From Elymus sibiricus (taxonomy: Eukaryota; Streptophyta; Magnoliopsida; Poales; Poaceae): DNA of 64,000 nt. The position numbers and the translations under genes are program-made. Below are positions 40,615 through 53,407 of the stretch, one piece after another. The notes under the pieces are model-generated. The model had not been told where the DNA came from and made no database searches. It was given only the letters and a program-made list of their open reading frames with translations. The stretch spans positions 420,069,162 through 420,133,161 of the forward strand of contig CM077675.1 of the NCBI GenBank assembly GCA_039707655.1. Direction: 5' to 3'. Numbering within the stretch: the first letter of the stretch is position 1; every line of letters begins with the position of its first letter.

Positions 40615-43600
40615 TGTGACGCCCTGGTTTTGTGCTACAGTAATCCCTGTAATTAAGCTACAGTAGTCCCACACTAATGATGCCACGTCACCGCGTTTAC
40701 TGTTGCTAAACTCGCGTTGGTTCAAACCCCGTTTAGATTCCGTTGCAAAATTAATTCGTCTGAAGGGTGAATTTAAAGTTGTGCAAAACCAGAATTAAAA
40801 ATGTTGGATGGATCGCAAATATTCCCTAAGGATTTATAAAATTGAAACCGACATTTTTGGAATTATTTTAGAGCCTCTAATAATTAAAATAGACGCTATT
40901 AATAATAAATTAACAAAGACCCTAATGGGCCGAAATAGGCCGGCCCAGCCGGCTGTTATATGGGGGGCCAGGGGCAAACCCTAGCGCCCCCAGCCCCCGC
41001 AACGCCCCCGCCCGCCCCCCCGATGCGCGACCCGCCCCTGCGCCGGCCCGCGCCCGCCTCTGCCGCTCCCCCCCCCCACCGCGCTCGCGACGACCCCGCC
41101 GCCTGGACCGCGCCGCCTCCACCCGTCGCCGCCCGCGCCGGTCGCCTCCTTCCCGCGCCGTTGGCCGTCGGCGCTCGTCGCCCCGCCACCGCCGCCTCCC
41201 GCCGTCGTCACCGCCGCCTCGCGCCGGCGCTCGTCGCCGCCACGCCTCCCGCCGCCGCCTCGGTCCGCCACCGTTGTGAGTTCGCCGACCCCCCCCCCCC
41301 CCGCCGGCGGTCGCCGCCGCGCCGTGCGGCTGCGTGCGCGCGCGAGCGTGTGCGGGTGCGTGCACGCGCGCCCACGTCCGTGGCTGCGCCACTGGCCACC
41401 TGGACATTGTCCGGCCTGCCCACTGGACAGTGGGCCCAGTGCCCGTGTTAAAAAAATATATATTTAAAAAATTAATAATAAATAATAATAAAAAATATAA
41501 TAATAATAAATAAATATAAATAGATAAATGAATTAGTTAAATTAATTAATTACTTAATTAGTGAATCAATTAATTAGGTAATTAATTAATTAACTAGATG
41601 ATTAAGATTAATTAGATTAATTAATTAAACTGTTAATTAATCTGTTCATTAATTTAATTAAACAATATTTACAGTTTTGGATAATTCAAATTTAATAATT
41701 AAATTAATTTCAGAATATTGCTAAATCTTTATTAAATCATATAAAATAAACCGTAGTCCGGATTAAAAAGTTTTGAACATGAAAGTTGCTCAGAATAATT
41801 CCACGAATCCGAATACGCAATCCGTTAGTCTGTCACATGCCCCTAGCATAACAAACATGGAACTTTTTCATCGATTTCATCTATCCGGTAAAAGCCAAAG
41901 ATCCGGGAAATATCGTCAGATATTCTTCCGACCCGTCTGTGACGCGTAATACTGCGTTAGTGCATGCCTAGCCCTGCATATTGCCATGTCATGAATCGTG
42001 ATGCATTTGTCTACTTTATATTTATTGTTTCTTCCCCCTCTTCTTACCGGTAGACCCCGAGACCGACGCTGCTGCCGGGTACGACTACGCCGTTGACGAT
42101 CAGCCTTTTGCCGCAGAGCAGCAAGGCAAGCAACCCCCCTTGAGCATTCCGATATCGCCCATTTCCTTTCCCTCTCAACCTTGCATTAGATTTTGCTACT
42201 GTATTAGTTAGCTCCTATTCTGATGCATAGCCTGTTTTTGATAAACTGTTACTATACCTGCAATCATATCAACTTCTTAGTATAGGTTGATCAATGAATC
42301 CCCTGAGACCCCCCTTAGTCCCAGTTGCCCCTACTTCTTCATCGATGAATCGAAGACCCGAAGACTCGGTCAACCGGCCGACGAGCCAGACCCCTCACAT
42401 CACCGCACACCCCTTAAGTATGGCACTGCAGAGCTACTATCGAGTGCCGAGGGTGATACCTCACCTAGCACTCCCGATGTTAATTCTGTAGCGTAGCTAA
42501 TCGATCGTGGGTATCGAGGGTGATTCCTCCTTCCCATTTATCGATAGCGACTCTTGTCATCCACATACCTCGAGTGGGATCCATCGAGGGTGATTCCTCG
42601 GATATCCACTTGGTGTATAAACACACAGTTACTTCTACTTGACTTTGTTTACATGGGAAAGACGGGACTGGAGGGACAGGCGGTACCACCCTGGTTGAGG
42701 TGGACCTGAGTTCCCGACAGTCTTGAGACGGGTCGGCCCCAAGGGTACCCGTGTGTGAGATGTGGTGGGATGCGCCGGTAAGGCATCCGGGTTATGTTGA
42801 GGCGTGGACGGGCATGAGAGGCCCTTGCCACACATCCTCGAGTCGGGGTGACGGGATCGCACTTTGAGGGTCGCGCTTGCTCCGCATTAATAAAATGCTA
42901 ATGGGTTGGGTATTTGATCTGAGTTGGTCGTTGGCCTTATTGCGCACCAAACCATCACGTGGGAAAGTTATGGGCACTCAGCGTCGTTGTATCAGCCGAA
43001 GCTCTTCGGACGTCAGCAATGGAGTGGCGCACGATGGATTGGACTGGACGGTGCAGCTCTTCGACTGGAGTGTACTAGGTCTGTTTCCGGCCGCGTACGC
43101 ATCGTGCAGGAGTGCAAGGGCAAGTGGGCCCACGAACCTGCGCGCTTAGGATTTAGACCGGCGGGCTGGCCTCTTCGTTGAGCCTAGGTGGGGCGACGAC
43201 GTGCTGCTATCCCAAGGCCGGGCATGACCCTGGAAAGTGTGTCCGGCCGAAGGTGATCAGGCGTGTTGGAGATGCGGTGCACCCCTGCAGGGATGATTAA
43301 TCTATTCGAATAGCCGTGTCCACGATAACAGGACGACTTGGAGTTGTACCTTGACCTTATACAACTATAATTGTGGCTTTAAATTAAAATGAATGTGGCT
43401 CCGAGATTGCTTCCTCGCAGGGAGTCGAGGAAGAATCTCTGGGCGTGGTTACTTAATAAAATTGCTACAATAATATGACTATATGTGATATACCAGTCTA
43501 CTCTCTTCTAATGCTGCAAGATGCTAGTCTTCGATAGGACTAGTCCTTTCCCCGCATTCTTGCTTTCTGCAGTCAGTCCAGATATAACCCCATTACTTGA

Positions 43601-44102
43601 TACTGATGCATACTTAGCATAGTTCTGATGTCAGTCTTGCGAGTACTTTGGATGAGTACTCACTGCTACTTTGCTTTCTCTTTCCCCCTCGATACGATTC
43701 TGCGTTCAGGCGATGGAGCCCAGGAGGTGGAGTACGCCGGAGACGACTAGTACACCACCGCTGGAGCCTACTACTACGTGGAGAGTGCCGACGCTCAGGA
43801 GTAGTTAGGAGGTTCCCAGGCAGGAGGCCTCACCTCTTTCGATCCGCTGCTTATGTTTGTGCTAGCCTTCTTAAGGCAAAACTTGTTTAACTTATGTCTG
43901 TACTCAGATATTATTTGCTTCCGCTGACTCGTGTTTGTCGAGCTTTGTATACGAGCCCTCAAGGCCCCTGGCTTGTAATATGAAGCTGTATGACTTTAAT
44001 TGGTGTCTAGTGTTGTGTTGTGATATCGATCAGTGAGTCCCTAATCTTGGTCGTACGCATTGTGTGTATGATTAGCGTACGGTCGAGATCGGGGGCGTCA
44101 CA
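40615..44102 (+). repeat. Gypsy 5' LTR, 3,488 bp
   Basis: Contains a GC-rich block (40,980-41,450), an AT-rich TTAATTAA-like block (41,460-41,720) and a repeated TATCGAGGGTGATTCCTC phrase (about 42,520 and 42,580). It is about 100 bp longer than the 3' LTR, mainly from extra GC-rich sequence near 41,310-41,395. Open frames within it are not genes. Confidence 0.95.
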
Positions 44103-44105
44103 AGT

Positions 44106-44118
44106 TGGTATCAGAGCC
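44106..44118 (+). other. Gypsy primer-binding site
   Basis: TGGTATCAGAGCC lies three bases after the LTR end and is complementary to the 3' end of initiator methionine tRNA. Confidence 0.93.
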
Positions 44119-44415
44119 GACTGCCTGTAGGTAGCCCCCTTTCCAACTCCTTGGCCGAAGTTGAGTCTAGTTATTGGAAAACTTTTAGTAACATAGTTGT
44201 GTGGCTTACGGGCCCATATCTCAACCGGGTGGTATTAGGATCTTTTACTCCTCGTCTATACTCTGGGTTCTAATCTTTCTTCTCTTTCGGGTTAAAGATT
44301 TTGCTAAATCTAACATTAGGTTCTCGTGATCACATCCACCGGAGAATTGTTTCGTCGAAAATTGTCTTCTTTGAATTTATGTTGCACGCACTGTCAGTTG
44401 ACATCTTGAATCTCC

Positions 44416-45222
44416 TTGTTACAAATGCGTCCCGCTAGGCAGATCGTTCGTCTGACCTTTGCGCACGATACGACTGGGTTCTCGGCCATTCTGATCGGCC
44501 TCTTGAAGAAGCTGGGATATCGCTGGTACCCCGAGTACACTGTTTACGAGGACTACCGCGAGTTCAACCAGGAACAGTATGGGGCTGAGATGGTTATCTG
44601 GGATCGACAGGACCTCTCCATCACTGAGCTGCACACCTTCCGTGGCATTGGAGTGACTGTTGAGATGGCCGTACAGGATGCTGCCTATGCTGCTATTGTT
44701 CGACTCCGTGCAGCGAACCCCTGTTTGGAGGAGACGGCATACCGATACATCCCGTATGTTCCTGCTGGAGTTGATACGGCAGCCGACGCTGAGGTCTTGA
44801 CCCCTTTCGCGCCGCAGCGCAACGACCGGTCCTACACTGCTGTCTGCACCCCCTACGTGAGTCGTCGTTACGACCCACAGGTTCTGGTCCAGTACACTGA
44901 GGCTCTGGATCGCACTGTCAGGGCTCTTAACGTCGAGCTGTACGCCACCCGTGCTTGTCTGTATCAGGCTATGGAGCACTTGTTGCCAGTAGTCCGTGCG
45001 AGGATACATCCGGAGCACATCCTTTACCCGCCTCGGACTGATTTTCCCCCAGGTCTTGGATGGCCTGAGGTTGGAGGTCGTACTCCGGCACGTGGACCTG
45101 CGCTCCCGCTTGGTATGCAGGTTCTGCATGGGAGTGTGCACGGGATGCACGACCCTGCCACCGGGTTTCACAATCAGGGTCATCTGCAGTTCCGTGGCTA
45201 CTTTCGTTGTCCCCGACGTTGA
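44416..45222 (+). CDS. Additional ORF (aORF) upstream of gag, 268 residues, intact
   Basis: Open from 44416 (first ATG 44425) to TGA at 45220, in sense orientation between the primer site and gag. It contains HTFRGIGVTVEMAVQDAAYA followed by IVRLRAANP, and a Pro/Gly-rich end. I know of no assigned function. Extra sense ORFs before gag have been described for several plant gypsy lineages. It has no stop although the neighbouring gag-pol has four nonsense codons. It resembles no enzyme I can name. Confidence 0.65.
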   Translation: MLQMRPARQIVRLTFAHDTTGFSAILIGLLKKLGYRWYPEYTVYEDYREFNQEQYGAEMVIWDRQDLSITELHTFRGIGVTVEMAVQDAAYAAIVRLRAANPCLEETAYRYIPYVPAGVDTAADAEVLTPFAPQRNDRSYTAVCTPYVSRRYDPQVLVQYTEALDRTVRALNVELYATRACLYQAMEHLLPVVRARIHPEHILYPPRTDFPPGLGWPEVGGRTPARGPALPLGMQVLHGSVHGMHDPATGFHNQGHLQFRGYFRCPRR

Positions 45223-45510
45223 TGTAGCTTATCGCTATGTCCCGTTGTTGTATCCCTCCACCGCATGCCTGCGTGCCGCCTAGTTGTCTAGGTTATTTTC
45301 ATGCCGGACCTATCGTCTATTTCATAACGGACTTATGGTTTGTAATAGACCTATGTATGGATCTGTATGTTGATTTCGAACTACCATGTTGAAATTCGAA
45401 CTGCTATGTCGTATCTATTGCACTTCCTTCTTTGTGCAATTTACTTCATGAATGATTCATTGATTTTGCAATTACCAAATGCTAAACTACCACTGTTAAA
45501 ATTTGACAGA

Positions 45511-48500
45511 ATGGTTAGGCCAGCTGGTCGTGGTCGTGGTGCGCCTGAACCACCACCACCACCGGACTACATGGCTGGTATGATGCAGCAGTTTGAACTG
45601 AATCGCCAGTTTATGCAAGGGCTGATGGACCAGATCCCGAGGCCTAATATGAATCAGCAGCCAACCCCAATGACTCTGCAAGACTTCATGTGCCTCAACC
45701 GTATGACCTACCGCAGCTCAACTCAGCCGCTTGACGCAGATGACTGGCTCCGTGACATCACCTTTGAAATGGAGTCTTCAGGCGCCCTAGAGGCTAGCTA
45801 TGTCACCTTTGCCTCGTACTTTCTGAAGGGCCCCGCTACTCAATGGTGGGACAGCCACAGGCGCTCTAAGCCTATTGGAACAATCATCACCTGGCCAGAG
45901 TTCCAAGCTGCGTTCCGTGCTCGTCACATTCCTCAGGGAATGATGGATAAGAAGAAGCGTGAATTCCGCAACTTAGTCCAGGGTAACAAGGCTGTGGATG
46001 CTTATCAGCGGGAATTTCTGGACTTATCTAGCTATGCTGAAGAAGACCTTGCAACTGATGCTCGTAGGCGGGAGAAGTTCCGTGAAGGCCTCCACCCAGA
46101 TATCAAACTAGCACTCCTTGCTCAAGACTTCGGTAACTTTGCCACCTTGGTGAACAAGTCTATTATGGTGGAAACGGGTCTGCAGGACTATAAGGACAGC
46201 AGCAAGCGCAACCGTGACATGGGCTCATCTTCGGGCTCAGGAACTCAAAAGCGCAAGATATGGATCCCCCACAACATGTACCATGCACCGCCTCCTGCTC
46301 CGAGGCCGTCTTATGCTGCACCTCGTCTGCCTCCACCCCCACCTAGGCAGCCGAGGCTCCCAGCTCCGCCACCACGAACTCCTGCTCCCCCTTCTCGTCC
46401 TGAGGATGGGCTGTGCTTCAAGTGTGGTCATCCAGGACACCGTGCTAGATAATGCAGGCAGAATCGGAATCAACTTGCACTGCCTTCCAACCAGCCCCGC
46501 AACATCAACGCCAGGCCTAACACTGGTCGTGTTCAAGCTAACAATATTGATCTGAGTGAAGTTCAAGACCAGCCTGCTACTGTGATGGGTACTCTTCTTG
46601 TTAACTCAGTACCAGCTTCTGTATTGTTTGATACAGGAGCATCGCATTCTTTTATGTCTGAAGATTTTGCATACATGCATGACATTAAGTGTGAAGAGAT
46701 GAACGTCCCAATAGTGGTAAACACCCCCGCAGGCCAATGTCAGACTTCCATTATTAGTCACAATGTTCCCATTGAAATTGAAGGGTTGGGATTCCATGCC
46801 TCCCCCATAATGCTGAAGTCTTCAAATATCGATCTCATTCTCAGAATGGATTGGTTGAAAGCGCATACCGCTTCTATTGTTTGTGACACCAAAACCGTCC
46901 ACCTCCTGCATCCTTCGAATGAGATTGTAAGCTATCATGCTCGTCTTGTTCGGAATGCCGAAGCCCGACTATATGCCATGAATGCAAATGAGTCACCTCT
47001 TGAAGGGATTGAAAACATTCCAGTTGTCCGGGATTTCCAAGATGTTTTTCCGGAAGAACTTCCAGGGATTCCCCCTGCTAGAGTTGTCGAGTTTGTCATC
47101 GACTTGGTACCTGGTATCACTCCTATTGCCAAGCGTCCGTATAAGATGCCACCACATGAACTCCTAGAAATTAAGCAAGAAATTGACAATTCGCTTCGTC
47201 TGGGTTTCATTCGTCCAAGTTCATCTGCTTGGGGAGCACCTTCTCTCTTTGTCAAGAAGAAAGATGGTACGAATCGGTTGGTCCAAGATTACCGTCCCAT
47301 CAACCAAGCAACGATTCAAAACAAATATCTGCTTCCTCGGATCAACGATCTGTATGATCAACTTGTCGGTTCAGCAGTGTATTCAAAACTCGACTTGAGG
47401 TTGGGTTACCATCAGATCCGGGTTCGTGAAGAGGATATTCCGAAGACTGCATTCGTTACTCGCTATGGTTCATACGAGTACACCATCATGTCCTTCGGCT
47501 TAACCAATGCTCCAGCAACTTTCTCTCGTCTGATAAACTATATATTCATGGATTACCTCGATAAATTCGTCATGGTTTATCTAGATGATATCCTGGTTTA
47601 TTCCAAGAATAAAGAAGAGCATGATGAACATCTTTGTCTTATACTGGAGAGGCTTCGAGAACATCAACTCTATGCTAAGTATTCAAAGTGTGAGTTCTGG
47701 ATGGACGAAGTAACCTACCTTGGTCATGTGATCTCCAAGGATGGTATTGCGGTCAACCCTGAACGAGTTCAGGCTATTCTTGACTAGACTCCCCCAAAGA
47801 ATGTCAAGCAAGTCAGAAGTTTTCTCGGACTCGCCAGCTATTGCCGTCGATTCATCGAGAACTTCTCCAAGATTGCAAAGCCCTTAACCAATTTGCTTCA
47901 CAAAGGTGTTAAATATGAGTGGACAGAAAAATGTCAGGAGAGCTTTCAGGCACTTAAGGACAAACTGACGTCTGCTCCAGTGCTTGCTCCTCCGGATACT
48001 CGTAAGGACTTCGTTATCTATTGTGATGCTTCACGTCAAGGCATGGGCTGCGTCCTAATGCAAGAGCGCAGAGTGGTTGCTTATGCATCTCGTCAATTGC
48101 GTCCTCATGAAGAGAACTACCCAGTTCATGACCTTGAACTAGCAGCAGTAATTCATGCACTGAAAGAGTGGCGACAATACCTTGTTGGTAATTGTTGCGA
48201 GATCTACACCGACCACCAAAGTCTGAAGTATCTGTTTACTCAGCCAGATCTGAACCTCCGTCAACAGAGATGGATGGAGCGCATAGCAGATTACAATGTG
48301 GGTATTTCTTATACCCCAGGCAAGGCTAATGTAATGGCCGATGCTTTGAGCCACAAGTCGTACTGCAATCACCTTCAGGTTCATAAGGTTCATCCCCGTC
48401 TTCAAAAAGAATTTCGCAAGCTGAACCTCCATATTGTTCCTCAGGGTTATCTCACTCCCCCTCCTGAAGGATCCTACAAAATGAACCTCCACGTTGTTTC

Positions 48501-49983
48501 CTAGGGTTCTCTTAATACCCTGGTTGCTAAACCAGATCTTGTGGACGTCATCAAGTGGATCCAGAAGTGTGACAATGAAGTCGAGAGGATTAAATTCGAT
48601 CTCGCAGAAGGGAAGCCCTCACCCTTCACTATTGCTGAGGATGGCGCTTTGTATTTCAAGGGCCGCCTAGTGGTACCGAGTAAGGAGGAAAACAACGATT
48701 TGACTCAGGAGGTCATGAAGGAAGCACATGACACTCCGCTGTCTATTCATCCTGGTAGTACCAAGATGTACCAAGACATTCGTCAAAGATTCTAGTGGTC
48801 TAACATGAAGCAAGACATTGCACGCTATGTTTCAGAATGTGACATTTGCCATCGTATCAAAGCAGAACATCAAAGGCCTGCTAGAACTCCGCAACCTATT
48901 TCTATTCCTGAATGGAAATGGGATCATGTTGAAATGGACTTCATTACTGGTTTTCCCAGATCGCAGAAAGGTAATGATGCTATTCTTGTCGTCATTGACC
49001 GACTTTCCAAAGTTGCACATTTTCTAGCCGTCAAAAAAACTATTACTGCAAGTCAGCTGGCAGATCTATACATGTCCAGAGTTGTTTCACTCCACAGTAT
49101 TCCACTGGTTATCAGTTCAAACCGTGGCAGTTTATTCACTTCAAGATTCTGGGCAAGTTTCCAGGAAGCTATGGGAACTCATTTGTCATTCAGCACCGCT
49201 TTTCACCCTCAATCTCAGGGTCAAGTTGAAAGAGTCAATCAGATTCTCGAAGACATGCTTCGAGCTTGTATCATTTCTTTTGGCAAGAAATGGGAGGAAT
49301 CTCTCCCGTATGCTGAGTTCTCCTACAACAATAGCTATCAAGCTAGTCTGAAGATGGCTCCTTTTGAGGTGTTATATGGACGTAAGTGTCGAACTCCTCT
49401 AAATTGGTCAGAAACTAGGGAACGTACACTTATCGGTCCGGATATTATTCAACATGCCGAAGATCAAGTCCGCATTATTCATGCAAATCTGAAGGCTGCT
49501 CAGTCTCGTCAGAAGAGTCAGTATGACCATCATCACAAAGATATGGTCTATCAACCTGGTGAAAAGGCTTATCTTCGAGTCACGCCAATGAGAGGTACAC
49601 ACCGTTTCGGGATCAAGGGCAAACTGGCTCCTCGATATATTGGTCCTTTCACTGTTCTCGAAAGGCGTGGTGAAGTGGTATATCAATTGGAATTACCGTC
49701 AAACCTTTCTCAGGTTCACGATGTGTTCCATGTGTCGCAACTTCGTCGCTGCTTCAAGGATCCTATCCGAGCGGTGGATCATGATATGCTTGAACTGCAA
49801 CAAGACCTTTCTTACATGGAGCAACCAGTCCGCATTCTTGATGAAACTGAACGTCGGACTCGTCACAAGGTTACCAAATTCTTCAAAGTGCAATGGGCAA
49901 ATCATTCTGAAGATGAAGCCACTTGGGAACGCGAAGATCTTCTTCGTGCAGAACACCCCGGGCTCTTCCCTTCTACTTCTTGA
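45511..49983 (+). pseudogene. Gypsy gag-pol polyprotein, one frame with four in-frame stops
   Basis: Gag starts at 45511 (MVRPAGRGRG). A capsid region (STQPLDADDWLRD, TQWWDSH) leads to a zinc knuckle CFKCGHPGH. Protease is [10 protein letters not shown]; reverse transcriptase includes [15 protein letters not shown] and [10 protein letters not shown]; RNase H is [11 protein letters not shown]; integrase has CDICHRIKAEH and HPQSQGQVERVN. A chromodomain-like end (FKVQWANHSEDEATWERED) closes it. Stops: TAA 46450, TAG 47785, TAG 48502, TAG 48793, all without frame loss. The second integrase Asp, usually in SDRG, reads SNRG (near 49,120). The RNase H-side motif ADALSR reads ADALSH. Most changes are C-to-T or G-to-A type. 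The polyprotein cannot be made, so transposition would need help in trans. Confidence 0.95.
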
Positions 49984-50006
49984 TTCTCGGGACGAGAATT
50001 CTTTTT

Positions 50007-50019
50007 AGTAGGGGAGAAT
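50007..50019 (+). other. Gypsy polypurine tract
   Basis: AGTAGGGGAGAAT directly precedes the 3' LTR and would prime plus-strand synthesis. Confidence 0.8.
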
Positions 50020-53000
50020 TGTGACGCCCTGGTTTTGTGCTACAGTAATCCCTGCAATTAAGCTACAGTAGTCCCACACTAATGATGCCATGTCACCACA
50101 TTTACTGTTGCTAAACTCGCGTTGGTTCAAACCCCGTTCAGATTCCGTTGCAAAATTAATTCGTCTAAAGGGTGAATCTAAAAGTTGTGCAAAACCAGAA
50201 TTAAAAATGTTGGATGGATCGCAAATATTCCCTAAGGATTTATAAAATTGAAACCGACATTTTTGGAATTATTTTAGAGCCTCTAATAATTAAAATAGAC
50301 GCAGTTAATAATAAATTAAAAAAAAACCTAATGGGCCGAAATAGGCCGGCCCAGCCGGCTGTTATAAGGGGGGCCAGGGGCAAACCCTAGCGCCCCCAGC
50401 CCCCGCAACGCCCCCGCCCGTTCCCCCCCGACGCGCGACCCGCCCCTACGCCGGCTCGCGCCCGCCTCTGCCGTCCCCACCCCCCCCCCCCCGCGCCCGC
50501 GACGACCCCGCCGCCTCCACCCGTCGTCGCCCGCGCCGGTCGCCTCCTCCCCGCGCCGTTGGCCGCCGGCGCTCGCCGCCCAGCCACCACCGCCTCCCGC
50601 CGTCGTCACCGCCGCCTCGCGCCGGGCGCTCGTCGCCGCAACACCTCCCGCCGCCGCCTCGGTCCGTCCCCGCTGTGAGCTCGCCGACCCGCCCCCCCCC
50701 CCCCGCCACCCGGACATTGTCCGGCCTGCCCACTGGACAGTGGGCCCAGTGCCCCTGTTAAAAAAATAAAATATTTCAAAAATTAATAATAAATAATAAT
50801 AATAAATAAATATAAATAAATAAATGAATTAGTTAAATTAATTAATTACTTAATTAGTGAATCAATTAATTAGGTAATTAATTAATTAATTAGATGATTA
50901 AGATTAATTAGATTAATTAATTAAACGGTTAATTAATCTGTTAATTAATTTAATTAAACAGTGTTTGCTGTTTTGGAGAATTCGAATTTAATAATTAAAT
51001 TAATTTCAGAATATTCCTAAATCTTTATTAAATCATATAAAATAAACCGTAGTCCGGATTAAAAAGTTTTGAACATGAAAGTTGCTCAGAATAATTCCAC
51101 GAATCCGAATACGCAGTCTGTTAGTCTGTCACATGCCCCTAGCATAACAAACATGGAACTTTTTCATCGATTTCATCTGTCCGGTAAAAGCCAGAGACCC
51201 GGGAAATATCGTGAGATATTCTTCCGACCCGTCTGCGACGCGTAATACTGCGTTAGTGCATGCCTAGCCCTGCATATTGCCATGTCATGAATCGTGATAC
51301 ATTTGTCTGCTTTATATTTATTGTTTCTTCCCCCCTCTTCTTACCGGTAGACCCCGAGACCGACGCTGCTGCCGGGTACGACTACGCCGTTGACGATCAG
51401 CCTTTTGCCGCAGAGCAGCAAGGCAAGCAACCCCCCTTGAGCATTCCGATATCACCCATTTCCTTTCCCTCTCAGTCTTGCATTAGATTTTACTACTGTA
51501 TTAGTTAGCTCCTATTCTGATGCATAGCCTGTTTTTGATAAACTGTTACTATTCCTGCAATCATATCAACTGCTTAGTATAGGTTGATCAATGAATCCCC
51601 TGAGACCCCCTTAGTCCCAGTTGCCCCTGCTTCTTCATCGACGACTCGAAGACCCGAAGACTCGGTCAACCGACCGACGAGCCAGACCCCTCACATCACC
51701 GCACACCCATTAAGTATGGCACTGCAGAGCTACTATCGAGTGCCGAGGGTGATACCTCACTTAGCACTCCCGATGTTAATTCTGTAGCGTAGCTAATCGA
51801 TCGTGGGTATCGAGGGTGATTCCTCCTTCCCATTTATCGATAGCGACTCTTGTCATACACATACCTCGAGTGGGATCCATCGAGGGTGATTCCTCGGATA
51901 TCCACTTGGTGTATAAACACACAGTTACTTCTACTTGACTTTGTTTACATGGGAAAGACGGGACTGGAGGGACAGGCGGTACCACCCTGGTTGAGGTGGA
52001 CCTGAGTTCCCGACAGTCTTGAAACGGGTCGGCCCCAAGGGTACCTATGTGTGAGATGTGGTGGGATGCGCCGGTAAGGCATCCGGGTTATGTTGAGGCA
52101 TGGACGGGCAGGAGAGGCCCTTGCCACACATCCTCGAGTCGGGGTGACGGGACCGCACTTTGAGGGTCGCGCTTGCCCCGCATTAATAAAATGCTAATGG
52201 GTTGGGTATTTGATCTGAGTTGGTCATTGGCCTTATTGCGCACCAAACCATCACGTGGGAAAGTTATGGGCACTCAGCGTCGTTGTATCAGCCGAAGCTC
52301 TTCGGACGTCAGCAATGGAGCGGCGCGCGATGGATTGGACTGGACGGTGCATCTCTTGGACTGGAGTGTACTAGGTCTGTTTCCAGCCGCGTACGCATCA
52401 TGCAGGAGTGCAAGGGCAAGTGGGCCCATGAACCTGCGCGCTTAGGATTTAGACCGGTGGGCTGGCCTCTTCATTGAGCCTAGGTGGGGCGCCAACATGC
52501 TGCTATCTCGAGGCCGGGCATGACCCAGGAAAGTGTGTCCGGCCGGAGGTGATCAGGCGTGTTGGAGATGCGGTGCACCCCTGCAGGGATGATTAATCTA
52601 TTCGAATAGCTGTGTCCACGGTAACAGGACGACTTGGAGTTGTACCTTGACCTTATACAACTATAATTGTGGCTTTAAATTAAAATGAATGTGGCTCCGA
52701 GATTGCTTCCTCGCAGGGAGTCGAGGAAGAATCTCTGGGCGTGGTTACTTAATAAAATTGCTACAATAATATGACTATATGTGATATACCAGTCTACTCT
52801 CTTCTAATGCTGCAAGATGCTGAAGATGCTAGTCTTAGATAGGACTAGGCCTTTCCCCGCATTCTTGCTTTCTGCAGTCAGTCCAGATATAACCCCATTA
52901 CTTGATACTGATGCATACTTAGCATAGTTCTGATGTCAGTCTTGCGAGTACTTTGGATGAGTACTCACCGCTACTTTGCTTTCTCTTTCCCCCTCGATAC

Positions 53001-53407
53001 GATTCTGTGTTCAGGCGATGGAGCCCAAGAGGTGGAGTACGCCGAAGACGACTACTACACCACCGCTGGAGCCTACTACTACGTAGAGAGTGCCGATGCT
53101 CAGGAGTAGTTAGGAGGTTCCCAGGCAGGAGGCCTCGCCTCTTTCGATCCGCTGCTTATGTTTGTGCTAGCCTTCTTAAGGCAAAACTTGTTTAACTTAT
53201 GTCTGTACTCAGATATTATTTGCTTCCACTGACTCGTGTTTGTCGAGCTTTATATTCGAGCCCTCGAGGCCCCTGGCTTGTAATATGAAGCTGTATGACT
53301 TTAATTGGTGTCTAGTGTTGTGTTGTGATATCGATCAGTGAGTCCCTAATCTTGGTCGTACGCATTGTGTGTATGATTAGCGTACGGTCGAGATCGGGGG
53401 CGTCACA
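50020..53407 (+). repeat. Gypsy 3' LTR, 3,388 bp
   Basis: Direct repeat of 40615-44102, lacking part of the GC-rich block. Several differences from the 5' LTR are CpG transitions (for example GTCACCGCG against GTCACCACA). Confidence 0.95.

Larger units (their letters stand above)
40615..53407 (+). mobile_element. Ty3-gypsy retrotransposon (Tekay/Del-like chromovirus), 12.8 kb
   Basis: LTRs at 40615-44102 and 50020-53407 start TGTGACGCCC and end GGGCGTCACA. The 5-bp duplication GCGGC is exact (40610-40614 and 53408-53412). The primer site TGGTATCAGAGCC (44106-44118) matches initiator methionine tRNA, and a purine tract AGGGGAGAA precedes the 3' LTR. The domain order, with integrase after RNase H and a chromodomain-like C-terminus, fits a chromovirus. 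A sampled stretch of about 260 bp of LTR (from 42,480 and 51,776) shows four differences. It is the youngest insertion of the nest. Confidence 0.96.

Noticed and set aside
40922..41451. Arg/Gly/Ala-rich frames of up to 163 codons
   Set aside because: They lie in the GC-rich block of the gypsy LTR, and the frames differ in the 3' LTR copy.
42287..43181. Frames of 65-90 codons in the LTR, repeated at 51.6-52.5 kb
   Set aside because: They are in both LTRs but overlap on both strands with no domain; LTR sequence, not genes.
44419..45183. 254-codon minus-strand frame
   Set aside because: Antisense shadow of the sense aORF; the sense frame shows protein-like composition and the usual position before gag.
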